Origin: Pseudomonas fluorescens
Lineage (GTDB): Bacteria > Pseudomonadota > Gammaproteobacteria > Pseudomonadales > Pseudomonadaceae
Length of the DNA stretch: 64,000 bases
Direction of reading: 5' to 3'
Assembly (NCBI RefSeq): GCF_001902145.1
Contig: NZ_MRST01000022.1
Coordinates: forward strand, 124,001-188,000
Both the position numbers and the translations under genes were made by a program. The notes beneath the pieces are model-generated. The model was not told the DNA's origin and did no database searches. It saw nothing but the letters and a program-made list of their open reading frames with translations. This document shows positions 1 through 10,141 of the stretch, piece after piece. How positions within the stretch are numbered: the first letter of the stretch is position 1; every line of letters begins with the position of its first letter.

Positions 1-298
1 CGAAATTATTCACATAAACCCAGTCCGCCGGGGTTTGCAGGCGCTTGCCTTCGGCTTTCAGGTAGCGTTTGACGAACGAAAAGCGGCCGGTGCCCGGCTC
101 GCCCATGACAAACACGTTGTAACCGGGGCGTGGCATGGCCACGCCGAACTGCAAGGCTTCAACCGCACGTTCCTGGCCAAGCACACCGCGAAAGGGCTCC
201 AAATCATTGGTGGTCGAGAAGCTGAACTGTTCAGCGGAGAAAGGGCGAGTCAGCGCTTCAGGCGCTAGACGCAAGCTGGCAGCAACAGGATCAGGCAT
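1..298 (-). CDS. Lon-like ATP-dependent protease, N-terminal fragment (cut by window edge)
   Basis: The first 99 residues of a minus-strand gene are visible; the rest lies outside the window. The ATG at 298 follows an AGGA 6 nt upstream. The N-terminus and an AAA-type nucleotide loop resemble the second Lon family of Pseudomonas (large S16 proteases related to YcbZ/LonB), AAA+ proteases that degrade cytoplasmic proteins. The P-loop reads GEPGTGRFS (about residues 67-75), with Arg where the Walker A Lys normally sits; I recall Arg there in other members of this family. No catalytic domain can be assessed. The family call rests on the short N-terminus only. Confidence 0.6.
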   Translation of the reverse strand, partial: MPDPVAASLRLAPEALTRPFSAEQFSFSTTNDLEPFRGVLGQERAVEALQFGVAMPRPGYNVFVMGEPGTGRFSFVKRYLKAEGKRLQTPADWVYVNNF

Positions 299-561
299 CG
301 GGCTTCCTTACATCAGGCGGGGCAGATGGGGCATTCTGGCTCCGGGTTGAGCGCTCTGGCAAGGCGCGCTTTCGGGAAAGCATAGACACGGCACGCCTCC
401 TACAAAAAAATCGCCCGAGACTGAATGTTTATAAAAAAACACGGAACCCTGGGAACGTGCCTAAACTCCAAACTGCGCGGGTTGGACTAATAACTGGCCC
501 CTAGGGTGCGTTGAGCACCTGAACCCTTGTCCATTGGTTTGCACACAAAGAGAACAAAGCT

Positions 562-1050
562 ATGAAACGGATCCTTCTTGGTACTCTCTTCACCGTCGTC
601 TCCCTCAATGCAATGGCAGAAGCACCAGGTGGCCCGAACTGCGGTTGGGGCAACATGTTGTTCGAAGGCCAGCGCGGTACTCCGGCCCACTTCCTCGCCT
701 CCACCACCAACGGTACTTCGGGTAACGCCACCTTTGGCATGACCTCGGGCACCAACGGTTGCAGCACCAACAGCGCCCTGTCCTACGGCGGCAAGTCCTG
801 GATTGCCATGAATGGCATGATGAACGAGCTGTCCGAAGACATGGCCAAAGGCAACGGCGAAGCGCTGACCACCTACGCTGTGGTACTGGGTGTTGCGCCG
901 GAAGATCGCGATCATTTCGCGGCCGTGACCCACGAGCACTTCCAGCAGATCTTCAGCAAGGCTGACGTGACCGCTGACGACGTGCACAACAACACCATTG
1001 CTGTACTGAAAAGCGATGCCCGTCTGGCGAAATACGCAACCCAGGCTTAA
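562..1050 (+). CDS. DUF3015 family exported protein
   Basis: A 162-residue protein with a signal peptide (MKRILLGTLFTVVSLNAMA, cleavage likely after AMA), so it is periplasmic or exported. The mature part opens with a Gly/Cys-rich stretch (PNCGWGN, then an NGCSTN motif), the usual look of the DUF3015 family, whose function is unknown. An AAAG-type ribosome site lies just before the ATG. It is a single-gene unit: the 263-nt gap on its 5' side separates it from the divergent protease gene, and a strong terminator follows directly. Cysteines near residues 27 and 71 could form a disulfide. The family call is fairly secure; the role is unknown. Confidence 0.75.
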   Translation: MKRILLGTLFTVVSLNAMAEAPGGPNCGWGNMLFEGQRGTPAHFLASTTNGTSGNATFGMTSGTNGCSTNSALSYGGKSWIAMNGMMNELSEDMAKGNGEALTTYAVVLGVAPEDRDHFAAVTHEHFQQIFSKADVTADDVHNNTIAVLKSDARLAKYATQA

Positions 1051-1060
1051 GCTCGACCTG

Positions 1061-1093
1061 CCCGCGCCTTTCGAGGCGCGGGTTTTATTTTTT
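1061..1093 (+). terminator. Rho-independent terminator after the DUF3015 gene
   Basis: An 8-bp perfect stem CCCGCGCC/GGCGCGGG with a 6-nt loop is followed by a T-rich run (TTTTATTTTTT). It starts 10 nt after the stop codon. Confidence 0.85.
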
Positions 1094-1142
1094 CGACCCG
1101 CCCACCTTGGGTCTTTTTTTCCGTCCGACTTAAGTAGCCTCC

Positions 1143-2996
1143 ATGCTCAAACGCCTCGCTTGCCTGGCTCTCTTCGCCTGCGCCCCGCTGCATGCGGCAC
1201 CGCACCTCGACGATCAACGTTTGCAGCAACTGGCCAATGATCCGTTCTGGCTGTCGCTGGGGCACTACGAAGCCGGCAAGGTCAGTGGCTGGCGCAGCTA
1301 TGTCAGCGACAAGAAGTTCTTCCTCGCCGCCGATGGCGCTCATCACCCGGACGCAGAACTCAAGGCCACTGTGGAGGCGCTGTATGCGCCGGCCAGCCTG
1401 GGTGAAAAGCACGCCCAATGCGTCTACCCCGCACGCACCCGCTGGCTCAAGGCCCAGTTGCAACTCAACGACCTGCCCGCCCTGGAGTGCAAAGAGTTCA
1501 CCCAGTGGTTCAAGGATGTCGCGCCCCATAGCGCAGTGATGATCTTCCCGGCGGCCTACCTCAACAGCCCGTCGTCGATGTTCGGCCATACGCTGCTGCG
1601 CATCGACCAGGCTGACGTGCAAAGCAACAACACCGCCCTGCTCAGCTATGCGATCAACTTCGGCGCCTATATCGAAGGCTCCGACAACAGCATCCTCTAT
1701 GCCTGGAAGGGCCTGATGGGCGGCTACCCCGGCCTGTTCGCCCTGGTGCCCTATCAGGAGAAACTTTCCGAATACCGCAGCCTCGAAAACCGCGATTTGT
1801 GGGAATACCGCCTGAACCTCACCGAGGTCGAGACCAAGCGTATGGTCGAGCACGTGTGGGAGCTCAAGCAGATCCAGTTCGACTACTTCTTCTTCGACGA
1901 AAACTGCTCCTACCGCCTGCTCGAACTGCTGCAAGTGGCCCGCCCCGGCCTGCGCCTGACTGAGCAATTCCCACTCACCGCGATCCCTACCGATACCGTC
2001 AAAGCGGTAAAAGACGCAGGGCTGGTGGAGAAGATCGACTATCGCCCGTCCCGTGAACGTGAACTGCTGGAGCGCGCCAAGCCACTCGATAGCGATGAGC
2101 AACAGTGGGTGCTGAACATCAGCGATGACCAAAAGCAACTGCTGGAGCCTGCATTCAAGGCACTGCCTCGTGAGCGCCAGGCACTGATCGTGGATGCCGC
2201 TTACCGCCTGGGCCGCTACCGCGCCAACGGCCTGGAGCGCGATGCGACACGCTCCCAGCGCAGCTTCGAACTGCTGCGCGCGATCAACCAGAACCCGGCG
2301 CCAGACCTGAAGATCACCCCGCCTGGCCTGCCGGAAAACGGCCACGAGTCGCGCACCTGGCAAGCCGGCATCGGCACCCGTGGCGACAAAGCCTTCGGCG
2401 AATACGGCCTGCGCATGGCCTATCACGACCTCAACGACAATGCCGAAGGCTTCCCCCTGGGCGCGCAGATCGAAATCCTGCAAATGAAATTGCGTCAGTA
2501 CGAAGGCAATCACTGGCAGCTCCAGCAACTGGACCTGGCCACCATCCGCTCCCTGACGCCGCGCAATGCACTGCTGCAACCCTGGTCGTGGCAAGTCACC
2601 GGCGGCCTGGAACGCGTACCGGGCAAACACGACGACGAAACCCTGGTGGCCCACGTCAACGGCGGCGCCGGTGGCACCTGGCAACTCTCCGACGACATGC
2701 TCGGCTTCGCCCTCGGCACCGTGCGCGTGGAGCACAACAACGACTTCAGCGAAGCCATCTCCCCGGCCGCCGGCTTCAACACCGGCGTGCTGTGGAAAAA
2801 CCCGTTGGGCAACCTGAGCCTGGAAGCCAAGGGTGATTTCTTCACCAACGGCGAAGTGCGGCGCAGCATAAGCCTCAACCAGCAGTGGGAACTGTCACGC
2901 AACCTGGGCCTGCGCTTGAGCGCCCAGCGTGAGTTCAGCCACCTGTCCACGCCAGTCAATGAAGTGATGCTTGAGCTGAAGTGGTACCACTACTGA
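1143..2996 (+). CDS. DUF4105 (Lnb-type N-terminal) exported protein
   Basis: A 617-residue protein with a cleavable signal peptide (MLKRLACLALFACAPLHA). The central part (about 120-300) carries the DUF4105 pattern: SMFGHTLLR, then a YAINFGAY segment and the DENCSYRLLELL motif. The conserved His and Cys recall NlpC/P60-like papain folds. The C-terminal third is rich in alternating hydrophobic residues and ends in an aromatic residue (LELKWYHY), which would suit an outer-membrane beta-barrel; that is an inference. Its role is unknown; relatives are envelope proteins often annotated as lipid- or peptidoglycan-related. It stands alone on the plus strand between a terminator and a REP repeat. Confidence 0.75.
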   Translation: MLKRLACLALFACAPLHAAPHLDDQRLQQLANDPFWLSLGHYEAGKVSGWRSYVSDKKFFLAADGAHHPDAELKATVEALYAPASLGEKHAQCVYPARTRWLKAQLQLNDLPALECKEFTQWFKDVAPHSAVMIFPAAYLNSPSSMFGHTLLRIDQADVQSNNTALLSYAINFGAYIEGSDNSILYAWKGLMGGYPGLFALVPYQEKLSEYRSLENRDLWEYRLNLTEVETKRMVEHVWELKQIQFDYFFFDENCSYRLLELLQVARPGLRLTEQFPLTAIPTDTVKAVKDAGLVEKIDYRPSRERELLERAKPLDSDEQQWVLNISDDQKQLLEPAFKALPRERQALIVDAAYRLGRYRANGLERDATRSQRSFELLRAINQNPAPDLKITPPGLPENGHESRTWQAGIGTRGDKAFGEYGLRMAYHDLNDNAEGFPLGAQIEILQMKLRQYEGNHWQLQQLDLATIRSLTPRNALLQPWSWQVTGGLERVPGKHDDETLVAHVNGGAGGTWQLSDDMLGFALGTVRVEHNNDFSEAISPAAGFNTGVLWKNPLGNLSLEAKGDFFTNGEVRRSISLNQQWELSRNLGLRLSAQREFSHLSTPVNEVMLELKWYHY

Positions 2997-3039
2997 CTCA
3001 AGCCTGGCGAAAATCAAAAGTTGGGCGGCGCTCGCTCTC

Positions 3040-3139
3040 TGTAGGAGCGAGCTTGCTCGCGAAAAACTCATAGGCGCCGCGGTTATTCAGCAAACACGCG
3101 TTATCGTTGACGTTTTTCGCGAGCAAGCTCGCTCCTACA
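3040..3139. repeat. REP doublet, family A (copy 1)
   Basis: A 100-bp inverted repeat with perfect 28-nt arms that begin TGTAGGAGCGAGCTTGCTCG. The spacer contains the ACGCGTTATCGTTGACG signature found in most family A copies. It lies in the gap after the DUF4105 gene. Confidence 0.9.
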
Positions 3140-3239
3140 GTTAAGTCCGGCACACCCCTCTGACACCCCCTTCACATACAGCTGACAAATCCCCTTCTAG
3201 ACTTCCCTTATCAGCCGTTAACCGGCCAGGGGGTACGCC

Positions 3240-3596
3240 ATGTGGCGGTATGCAGTCATGCTGTGCGCTGTGGTGGGGTTGTCGGGTTGCCAGTCAACCC
3301 ATCAGGAGTTGCTGACCAAGGGTTATCCACCGGCCTTCGCCGACGGTTTTGACGACGGCTGCAGCAGCGGTCGCCAGGCCGCTGGGGTAATTACCGGGGA
3401 GTTTCGCAAGAATGTGCCGCGCTATCTGAAAGACCGGCTATACGCCGAAGGTTGGGAAGATGGGTTTCGTCAGTGCAAAGCCATGCGCGAGAGCCAGGAA
3501 CTGCGCGATTACGAGGAAAACCGCAGGGACGACCGCGAACGCGATTGGCAGCAGGAAAAAGATCGCGACGCCGCCAAAGCCTATCGCTCGCGCTGA
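3240..3596 (+). CDS. Small lipoprotein of unknown function
   Basis: A 118-residue protein with a lipoprotein signal: a short hydrophobic N-terminus ending in the lipobox LSGC, Cys about residue 17. The mature protein has a GFDDGCSSGRQAAG segment and a highly charged, helical C-terminus rich in Arg, Asp and Glu. The start follows a GGGGG-type ribosome site. It is followed after 56 nt by the Gre-family gene on the same strand, so the two may be co-transcribed. Family not recognised; Pseudomonas genomes carry many such charged lipoproteins. Confidence 0.7.
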   Translation: MWRYAVMLCAVVGLSGCQSTHQELLTKGYPPAFADGFDDGCSSGRQAAGVITGEFRKNVPRYLKDRLYAEGWEDGFRQCKAMRESQELRDYEENRRDDRERDWQQEKDRDAAKAYRSR

Positions 3597-3652
3597 TCGT
3601 GGGAACGATCAGCCCGCGAACGTGGCCCAACTTCCATAGGAAGGAGAACGCC

Positions 3653-5812
<2,160 letters not shown>

Positions 5813-6703
5813 CTAGCGCGTGCCCGGCACCAGGTCGAGTATCTCGTCGATGCCCAGGCAACGTGGCTCCAGCTCCAGCGTCCTGCCATTGGCGAGTATG
5901 CCGACGGCGGTATCGCGCATGGCCAGGTAGGCACTGCGCAACATGTGATTGGCATAAATCACCGCGTTGAAACCTGCTCGCTCCAGCACCTCGAACTTCA
6001 GGTGAACATAGCTGGTCGGCACGCAAATCAGCGGCACCCGGGGCCGTTGCAGGCGAAACTGCCTGGCGAACTCAAGAATTTCCAGGCCATCCTGCTTGCG
6101 GCTGTGGATCATGATGCCGTCCGCCCCCGCCTCGACATACGCCAGGCACCGCGCCATCGCCTCTTCCATGCCGCGATCCAGGATCAAGCTTTCACACCGG
6201 GCAATCATCATCAGCCCTGAGCCAGTGCGACTCGTGCAACCGGCCTGGAGCTTGGCGCAAAATGCCTCGATGGACTCCTGCGCCTGGTCGACCTCGATGC
6301 CCAAGAGTGAGTTCTTCTTCAAGCCGCACTTGTCTTCGATCACCACCGCCGAGACGCCCGCGCGCTCCAGCATCTTGATATGAATCGCGAAATGTTCGGC
6401 CTTGCCGCCGGTATCGGCATCGAATATCAGCGGCAGCGAGCACACATCGAATATTTCGCGAATCCCCGGCAATCGGTTACTGGGCGAAAGAATTTCGATG
6501 TCGGGTAACCCGCGCTGGGTCGAGTCAGTCAGCGAACTCGACCAGATAGCGTCGTACCCCACCGTATGCCCTGGGCTGATCTCCAGCCTGGCGCGTTGCG
6601 CGAGCAACGCCGATATCGGGCTATGGGCTTCGAGTACGCGCAGGCAACGGTTGCTATCCAATAGCGCCGACAGAGGGCGTCGGCGCGCTTCGGTATCCAT
6701 CAT
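5813..6703 (-). CDS. Phosphoenolpyruvate mutase (phosphonate C-P bond formation)
   Basis: A 296-residue protein of the isocitrate lyase/PEP mutase superfamily (TIM barrel). It should rearrange phosphoenolpyruvate to phosphonopyruvate, the entry step of nearly all phosphonate biosynthesis. The diagnostic PEP mutase motif EDKx5NS is present as EDKCGLKKNS (residues 123-132). Other landmarks are GYDAIWSSSL (49-58), DADTGG (95-100, Mg site), GADGIMIHS and YANHMLRS. The ATG at 6703 is preferred over an upstream GTG because AAGGAG lies 10 nt before it; a second ATG follows directly. Last gene of the six-gene operon, 48 nt after the preceding gene. DADTGG replaces the usual DADTGYGN. A C-C lyase of the same superfamily is less likely given the EDKx5NS motif. 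Confidence 0.88.
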   Translation of the reverse strand: MMDTEARRRPLSALLDSNRCLRVLEAHSPISALLAQRARLEISPGHTVGYDAIWSSSLTDSTQRGLPDIEILSPSNRLPGIREIFDVCSLPLIFDADTGGKAEHFAIHIKMLERAGVSAVVIEDKCGLKKNSLLGIEVDQAQESIEAFCAKLQAGCTSRTGSGLMMIARCESLILDRGMEEAMARCLAYVEAGADGIMIHSRKQDGLEILEFARQFRLQRPRVPLICVPTSYVHLKFEVLERAGFNAVIYANHMLRSAYLAMRDTAVGILANGRTLELEPRCLGIDEILDLVPGTR

Positions 6704-6751
6704 AGGGTTCAGGCTCCTTATCAGCGGCACAACAAGGGTTATCAGACAGCC

Positions 6752-7597
6752 TCAATCCCAGGCGGGCTGTTCACACTTGAGCACCGACGCCATCTTTTGC
6801 AGATGTTCACAGGCCCTGGCCACGTATTCCGTAGATAGCCGTGCGATACGCGCGTAATCCACCGCCTGCCCGGTGGCGCTGGCATACAGCCGCAACGCCT
6901 CTGCGGCATGCTTGAAGTGGCGTGCTTCCACGCTGCCGCAATGCACGCTGAGAAAACTCGCGACGCGGCTGGCCTCTCCGGCGCTATAGCCCCGCACATC
7001 GCGCAACCACTGTTTCCATAGCGGGGTCATCAGGTTGTATTCGCCGGTATTGAACAACTCCGTCATGGCCATCATTTCCAGCGCTTCGATGAGTTGCGGC
7101 GCCAACGGGCGCTTTTCCCCCACCCAACCGGAGAATTCCTTGGTAATCGGGTTGAGGAATTTGTCTTGCAGGCGCCATTCATCGGAGCCGCAGATGGCCG
7201 AAGCCATGCGGTAATACAGCTTGGAGTGGTGCGGATGCCCATGCATTTCACCCAGCCCGATGTCCTCGACAATGATCTCGCCACAATGGGCCGCCGCTTC
7301 AAGCATCTTCAATCTGGCGTCATCGGCCAAGGTTGCCGACTCCTGAAGGATGCGCACGATGATGCTCGAGACGGCATGGGCGGCGCCGTCCGGGCTGCGC
7401 CAGCCACAGAAGAACGTACACAGTGACGACTCGCTCCAATTACTGGAGGTCATGTCGACATAGGTCTCGCAGTACTTGTCCAGCGCGGCGGTTTGACTGT
7501 TGAAACCGCTGAGCAGGGCCTGGGCCAGATGTCGGTCCTCGACATCCACCAGCGCCTGGTTCACGTACCCGATAAATTGGCGGCTCAGATTATCCAC
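6752..7597 (-). CDS. Heme-oxygenase-like diiron oxidase candidate (HDO 1)
   Basis: A 281-residue, mostly helical protein. I read it as a member of the heme-oxygenase-like/iron-containing redox enzyme group. Potential metal ligands fall in the expected order: E117-x6-H124, E186, then H219-x4-E224-x2-H227. From memory, CADD uses E81-x6-H88, E142, H174-x3-D178-x2-H181, so the spacing matches closely (E186 to H219 is 33; CADD 32). Such enzymes use O2 to oxidise amino acids or fatty acids (N-oxygenation, C-C cleavage, nitrile or alkene formation). The GTG start follows AAAGGA at 8 nt. It sits between the aminotransferase and PEP mutase genes and is a paralogue of the product of 10142-10966. The substrate is inferred, perhaps phosphonoalanine. 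Confidence 0.6.
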   Translation of the reverse strand: MDNLSRQFIGYVNQALVDVEDRHLAQALLSGFNSQTAALDKYCETYVDMTSSNWSESSLCTFFCGWRSPDGAAHAVSSIIVRILQESATLADDARLKMLEAAAHCGEIIVEDIGLGEMHGHPHHSKLYYRMASAICGSDEWRLQDKFLNPITKEFSGWVGEKRPLAPQLIEALEMMAMTELFNTGEYNLMTPLWKQWLRDVRGYSAGEASRVASFLSVHCGSVEARHFKHAAEALRLYASATGQAVDYARIARLSTEYVARACEHLQKMASVLKCEQPAWD

Positions 7598-7621
7598 GGC
7601 TCATATCCTTTTAAGGTGGGG

Positions 7622-8851
7622 TTAATGCGCAACGATTTCTGACATGAAACGAGCGAAGCGTGTGAGGCCCTCAATCAGCGCCTCACGCTCAACGGCGTAG
7701 GAGATACGGATGCTGTTGCCGTCACCACAGCCAGAGCCGGGCACTACCGCGATATGGGCCTCGGTCAATAACAGATCGGCCAAGTGGTCAACGTCACGAA
7801 TAACGGTGCCCAGGTAGCGCCCCCCCAACTTGCGGGACACATCGATAAACAGATAAAACGCCCCTTCCGGCGGGGCGCACCGAATGCCGTCGACATGCCC
7901 CAGGCAGGTGCAGGCTACGAGCAGTTGCTGGTCGAGGAAGGCATTGACCTGGCGGGTAAAGTGCGGCGCGTCCGCCATCAGGCTGCCGAGCGCGGCATAT
8001 TGGGACAGGCTGCTGGGGTTGGACGTCGTATGCCCTTGCAGGTTGTGCATGGCGGCGATGACTGGGGCGGGCGCGTACGCATACCCTACCCGCCAGCCGG
8101 TGACCGCGTGGCTCTTGGAAAACGAATCGACCAGTACCGTCTGATGTTTGAGCGGCGCAAACAGCGACACGATGTTGTGATGTTCATGGGGCGCGCGCAC
8201 CAGTTTGCGGTAACACTCGTCGAACACCACCCAGAGCCGGTGTGCGAAGGCGAGTCGGGCAATCCCCAGCAGTTCTTCGCGCTGATAAACCGTGCCCGTC
8301 GGATTGTTCGGAGTATTGATCACAATCATCCGGGTGCGCGGGGTCAGGGCCTTCTGGACCGCTGCGCAGGTGAGGCGATAGTCGTCCGCAGCCGTGTCGA
8401 CATAGACGGGAACGCCCCCAGCCAGCTGGATCTGGGTGGGGAAGGTTTCCCAGTACGGCACCGCGACGATGACTTCATCCCCCGGATTGAGCAGCACCAT
8501 TGCGGCGTTATACAGCGCTTGCTTGGCACCAGCGGTCACCGCTATTTCATCGGCGGCGTAACTCACCCCGCAGCGCTCCGTGACCTGCTGCGCCAGCGCG
8601 TGGCGAAGCTGGGGCAGGCCGATGGGCGGCGTATAGCGGTTGCGGGCAGTGGCGAGCGCATCGGCCACGGCGGCTTTCATGACCGGGCAGGCATCGAAGG
8701 ACAATTCGCCCGCGGCAAAGTTGACCACGTTGACGCCGGCTTCTTTCAAGGCATTGGCTTTACTGCGCATGCTGGACGTGCCGGGTGCGCTGAGACGTTG
8801 CGCACGCTGGGACAACGGCAATGACACGGCAGAGGGTTCACTGTTATTCAT
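7622..8851 (-). CDS. Class I pyridoxal-phosphate aminotransferase (AspC-like)
   Basis: A 409-residue fold-type I aminotransferase. Visible landmarks are YTPPIGLPQLR (73-83), AGAKQALYNA (107-116), NTPNNPTG (179-186), DECY (211-214) and the PLP-lysine motif SFSKSHAVTGWRVGY with K246. The C-terminal RISYA carries the carboxylate-binding Arg. Such enzymes move amino groups between amino and keto acids. Next to PEP mutase the obvious keto-acid substrate is phosphonopyruvate, giving phosphonoalanine and pulling the unfavourable mutase equilibrium forward. That role is inferred from context; the family call is certain. The ATG at 8851 follows a weak CAGG site; 24 nt separate its stop from the next gene. 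Confidence 0.85.
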   Translation of the reverse strand: MNNSEPSAVSLPLSQRAQRLSAPGTSSMRSKANALKEAGVNVVNFAAGELSFDACPVMKAAVADALATARNRYTPPIGLPQLRHALAQQVTERCGVSYAADEIAVTAGAKQALYNAAMVLLNPGDEVIVAVPYWETFPTQIQLAGGVPVYVDTAADDYRLTCAAVQKALTPRTRMIVINTPNNPTGTVYQREELLGIARLAFAHRLWVVFDECYRKLVRAPHEHHNIVSLFAPLKHQTVLVDSFSKSHAVTGWRVGYAYAPAPVIAAMHNLQGHTTSNPSSLSQYAALGSLMADAPHFTRQVNAFLDQQLLVACTCLGHVDGIRCAPPEGAFYLFIDVSRKLGGRYLGTVIRDVDHLADLLLTEAHIAVVPGSGCGDGNSIRISYAVEREALIEGLTRFARFMSEIVAH

Positions 8852-8891
8852 TTGTTATACCTGCCAGAACACGCTGAAAAATACGTTCGCC

Positions 8892-10109
8892 CTACCGGGC
8901 TTGGGCCTCCAACCCTTGCTGAACACGCCACGACAGCGGCAAGGTCAGCAACAGGGTGGCGGCCAGCAGCAGGACGGCCATGGGCACACCAGTGGCATCC
9001 CCAAGGCTGCCAAACAGCACCGGCGCCAAGGCGCCGCCACCGATAGTGCCGGTGTAGAACACGGCGAACGCCTGGTCGCGCCTGCCCGGCCCTGCCAGGT
9101 CCGGGACTGCGCCGTACAGCACCGACGACGTGCCGTTCAGCGCCAGCCCCAGCAGCGGCAACATCACCATCAAGCCGGCGTAGGGCAAGTACACCGCCAT
9201 GACGATCAGCACGGCCGTGGTGAACTCCGTGGCCCATACCGTTTTCATCATGCCGATGCGCGCACCGAGGTAACCGCACAACAATTTGCCGAAGGCGCCT
9301 CCCACGAACAGCATCGTCAGCGCCAGGCCGATGCCCGCAGGCCCGGCGCCCTTGGCCTTGAGCAAAAACGGCAGGAACGTGAGAAAACCCATGCGCACTG
9401 CGCTGTCCAGCGTGCCGGTCACGATCAGCGCACGCAGGCCGCTCGCGGAGCCGGCGCCGGCGCCCGTACGGGTGGCTTTCACCGGCGCCGTCCAAGCCTC
9501 GGTGCGTGCCGGGATCAGCCACCACAACAGGCCTGCCGCCAGCAGCCCGAGTACACCCAGCAGGGTGACACTGGCGCGCCAACTGATGACCGCCAGCAAC
9601 AGGCCGATCAACCCCGGGATCAGGGTCTTGCCGATATCGCCGCTGAAGTTGTACTGCGACAGCGCTTGTTTGACGCCCCCGCCGGCCTCGTGCGTATCGG
9701 TGATCAACGACGAGGCCAGCGGGTGCTGCGTACTCGCGCCGAGCCCGCCCAGCAGCAGCGCCACCAGCAACACGCCCAGCCCGCCAGCCTGGCCGGCCAG
9801 CAGGTAGGCCAGGCCCGCCAACGCAGTGCCACCTACCAGCAAGCGTTCACGCCCCCAGCGTGCGGCAGCACGGCTGGCCAGTAACTGAAAACCGGCCATC
9901 ATGCCCGCGTAAGCACCGCGCAACAGGCCGATCTGGGCGTAGCTGAGGCCGAACTGCGCTTGCCAGATCGGCAACAGCACATAAATCACATCGGTCAGCC
10001 CATCGTGCACGGCATGCGCGCCGCAGCCTGCCACCAGAGCGCGGCGACGCACGATTGCCTGGTCAGGCGGCGACAACGATGGCGCTGCGGTCTGCTTCAG
10101 AGTGTTCAT
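8892..10109 (-). CDS. MFS exporter resembling fosmidomycin-resistance protein Fsr
   Basis: A 405-residue inner-membrane protein with about 12 hydrophobic segments in two halves. The N-terminal part (HAVHDGLTDVIYVLLPIW, then FGLSYAQIGLLRGAY) resembles the Fsr subgroup of MFS drug exporters, whose E. coli member confers resistance to the phosphonate fosmidomycin. In a cluster with PEP mutase this suggests export of, or self-protection against, the phosphonate product. The link is inference; other Fsr-like proteins sit in unrelated contexts. It lies 32 nt after the HDO 2 gene and 40 nt before the aminotransferase gene. The ribosome site is poor, hinting at translational coupling. Confidence 0.7.
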   Translation of the reverse strand: MNTLKQTAAPSLSPPDQAIVRRRALVAGCGAHAVHDGLTDVIYVLLPIWQAQFGLSYAQIGLLRGAYAGMMAGFQLLASRAAARWGRERLLVGGTALAGLAYLLAGQAGGLGVLLVALLLGGLGASTQHPLASSLITDTHEAGGGVKQALSQYNFSGDIGKTLIPGLIGLLLAVISWRASVTLLGVLGLLAAGLLWWLIPARTEAWTAPVKATRTGAGAGSASGLRALIVTGTLDSAVRMGFLTFLPFLLKAKGAGPAGIGLALTMLFVGGAFGKLLCGYLGARIGMMKTVWATEFTTAVLIVMAVYLPYAGLMVMLPLLGLALNGTSSVLYGAVPDLAGPGRRDQAFAVFYTGTIGGGALAPVLFGSLGDATGVPMAVLLLAATLLLTLPLSWRVQQGLEAQAR

Positions 10110-10141
10110 CGGGATCAGAGGCTCTCAGGCAAAACGCCGGG

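Noticed and set aside
1047..2735. A 562-codon open frame antisense to the DUF4105 gene
   Set aside because: High-GC shadow frame. The plus-strand gene has a signal peptide and family motifs; the antisense frame has neither.
6704..6730. GTG at 6730 as the PEP mutase start
   Set aside because: The AAGGAG ribosome site lies downstream of that GTG and 10 nt before the ATG at 6703.
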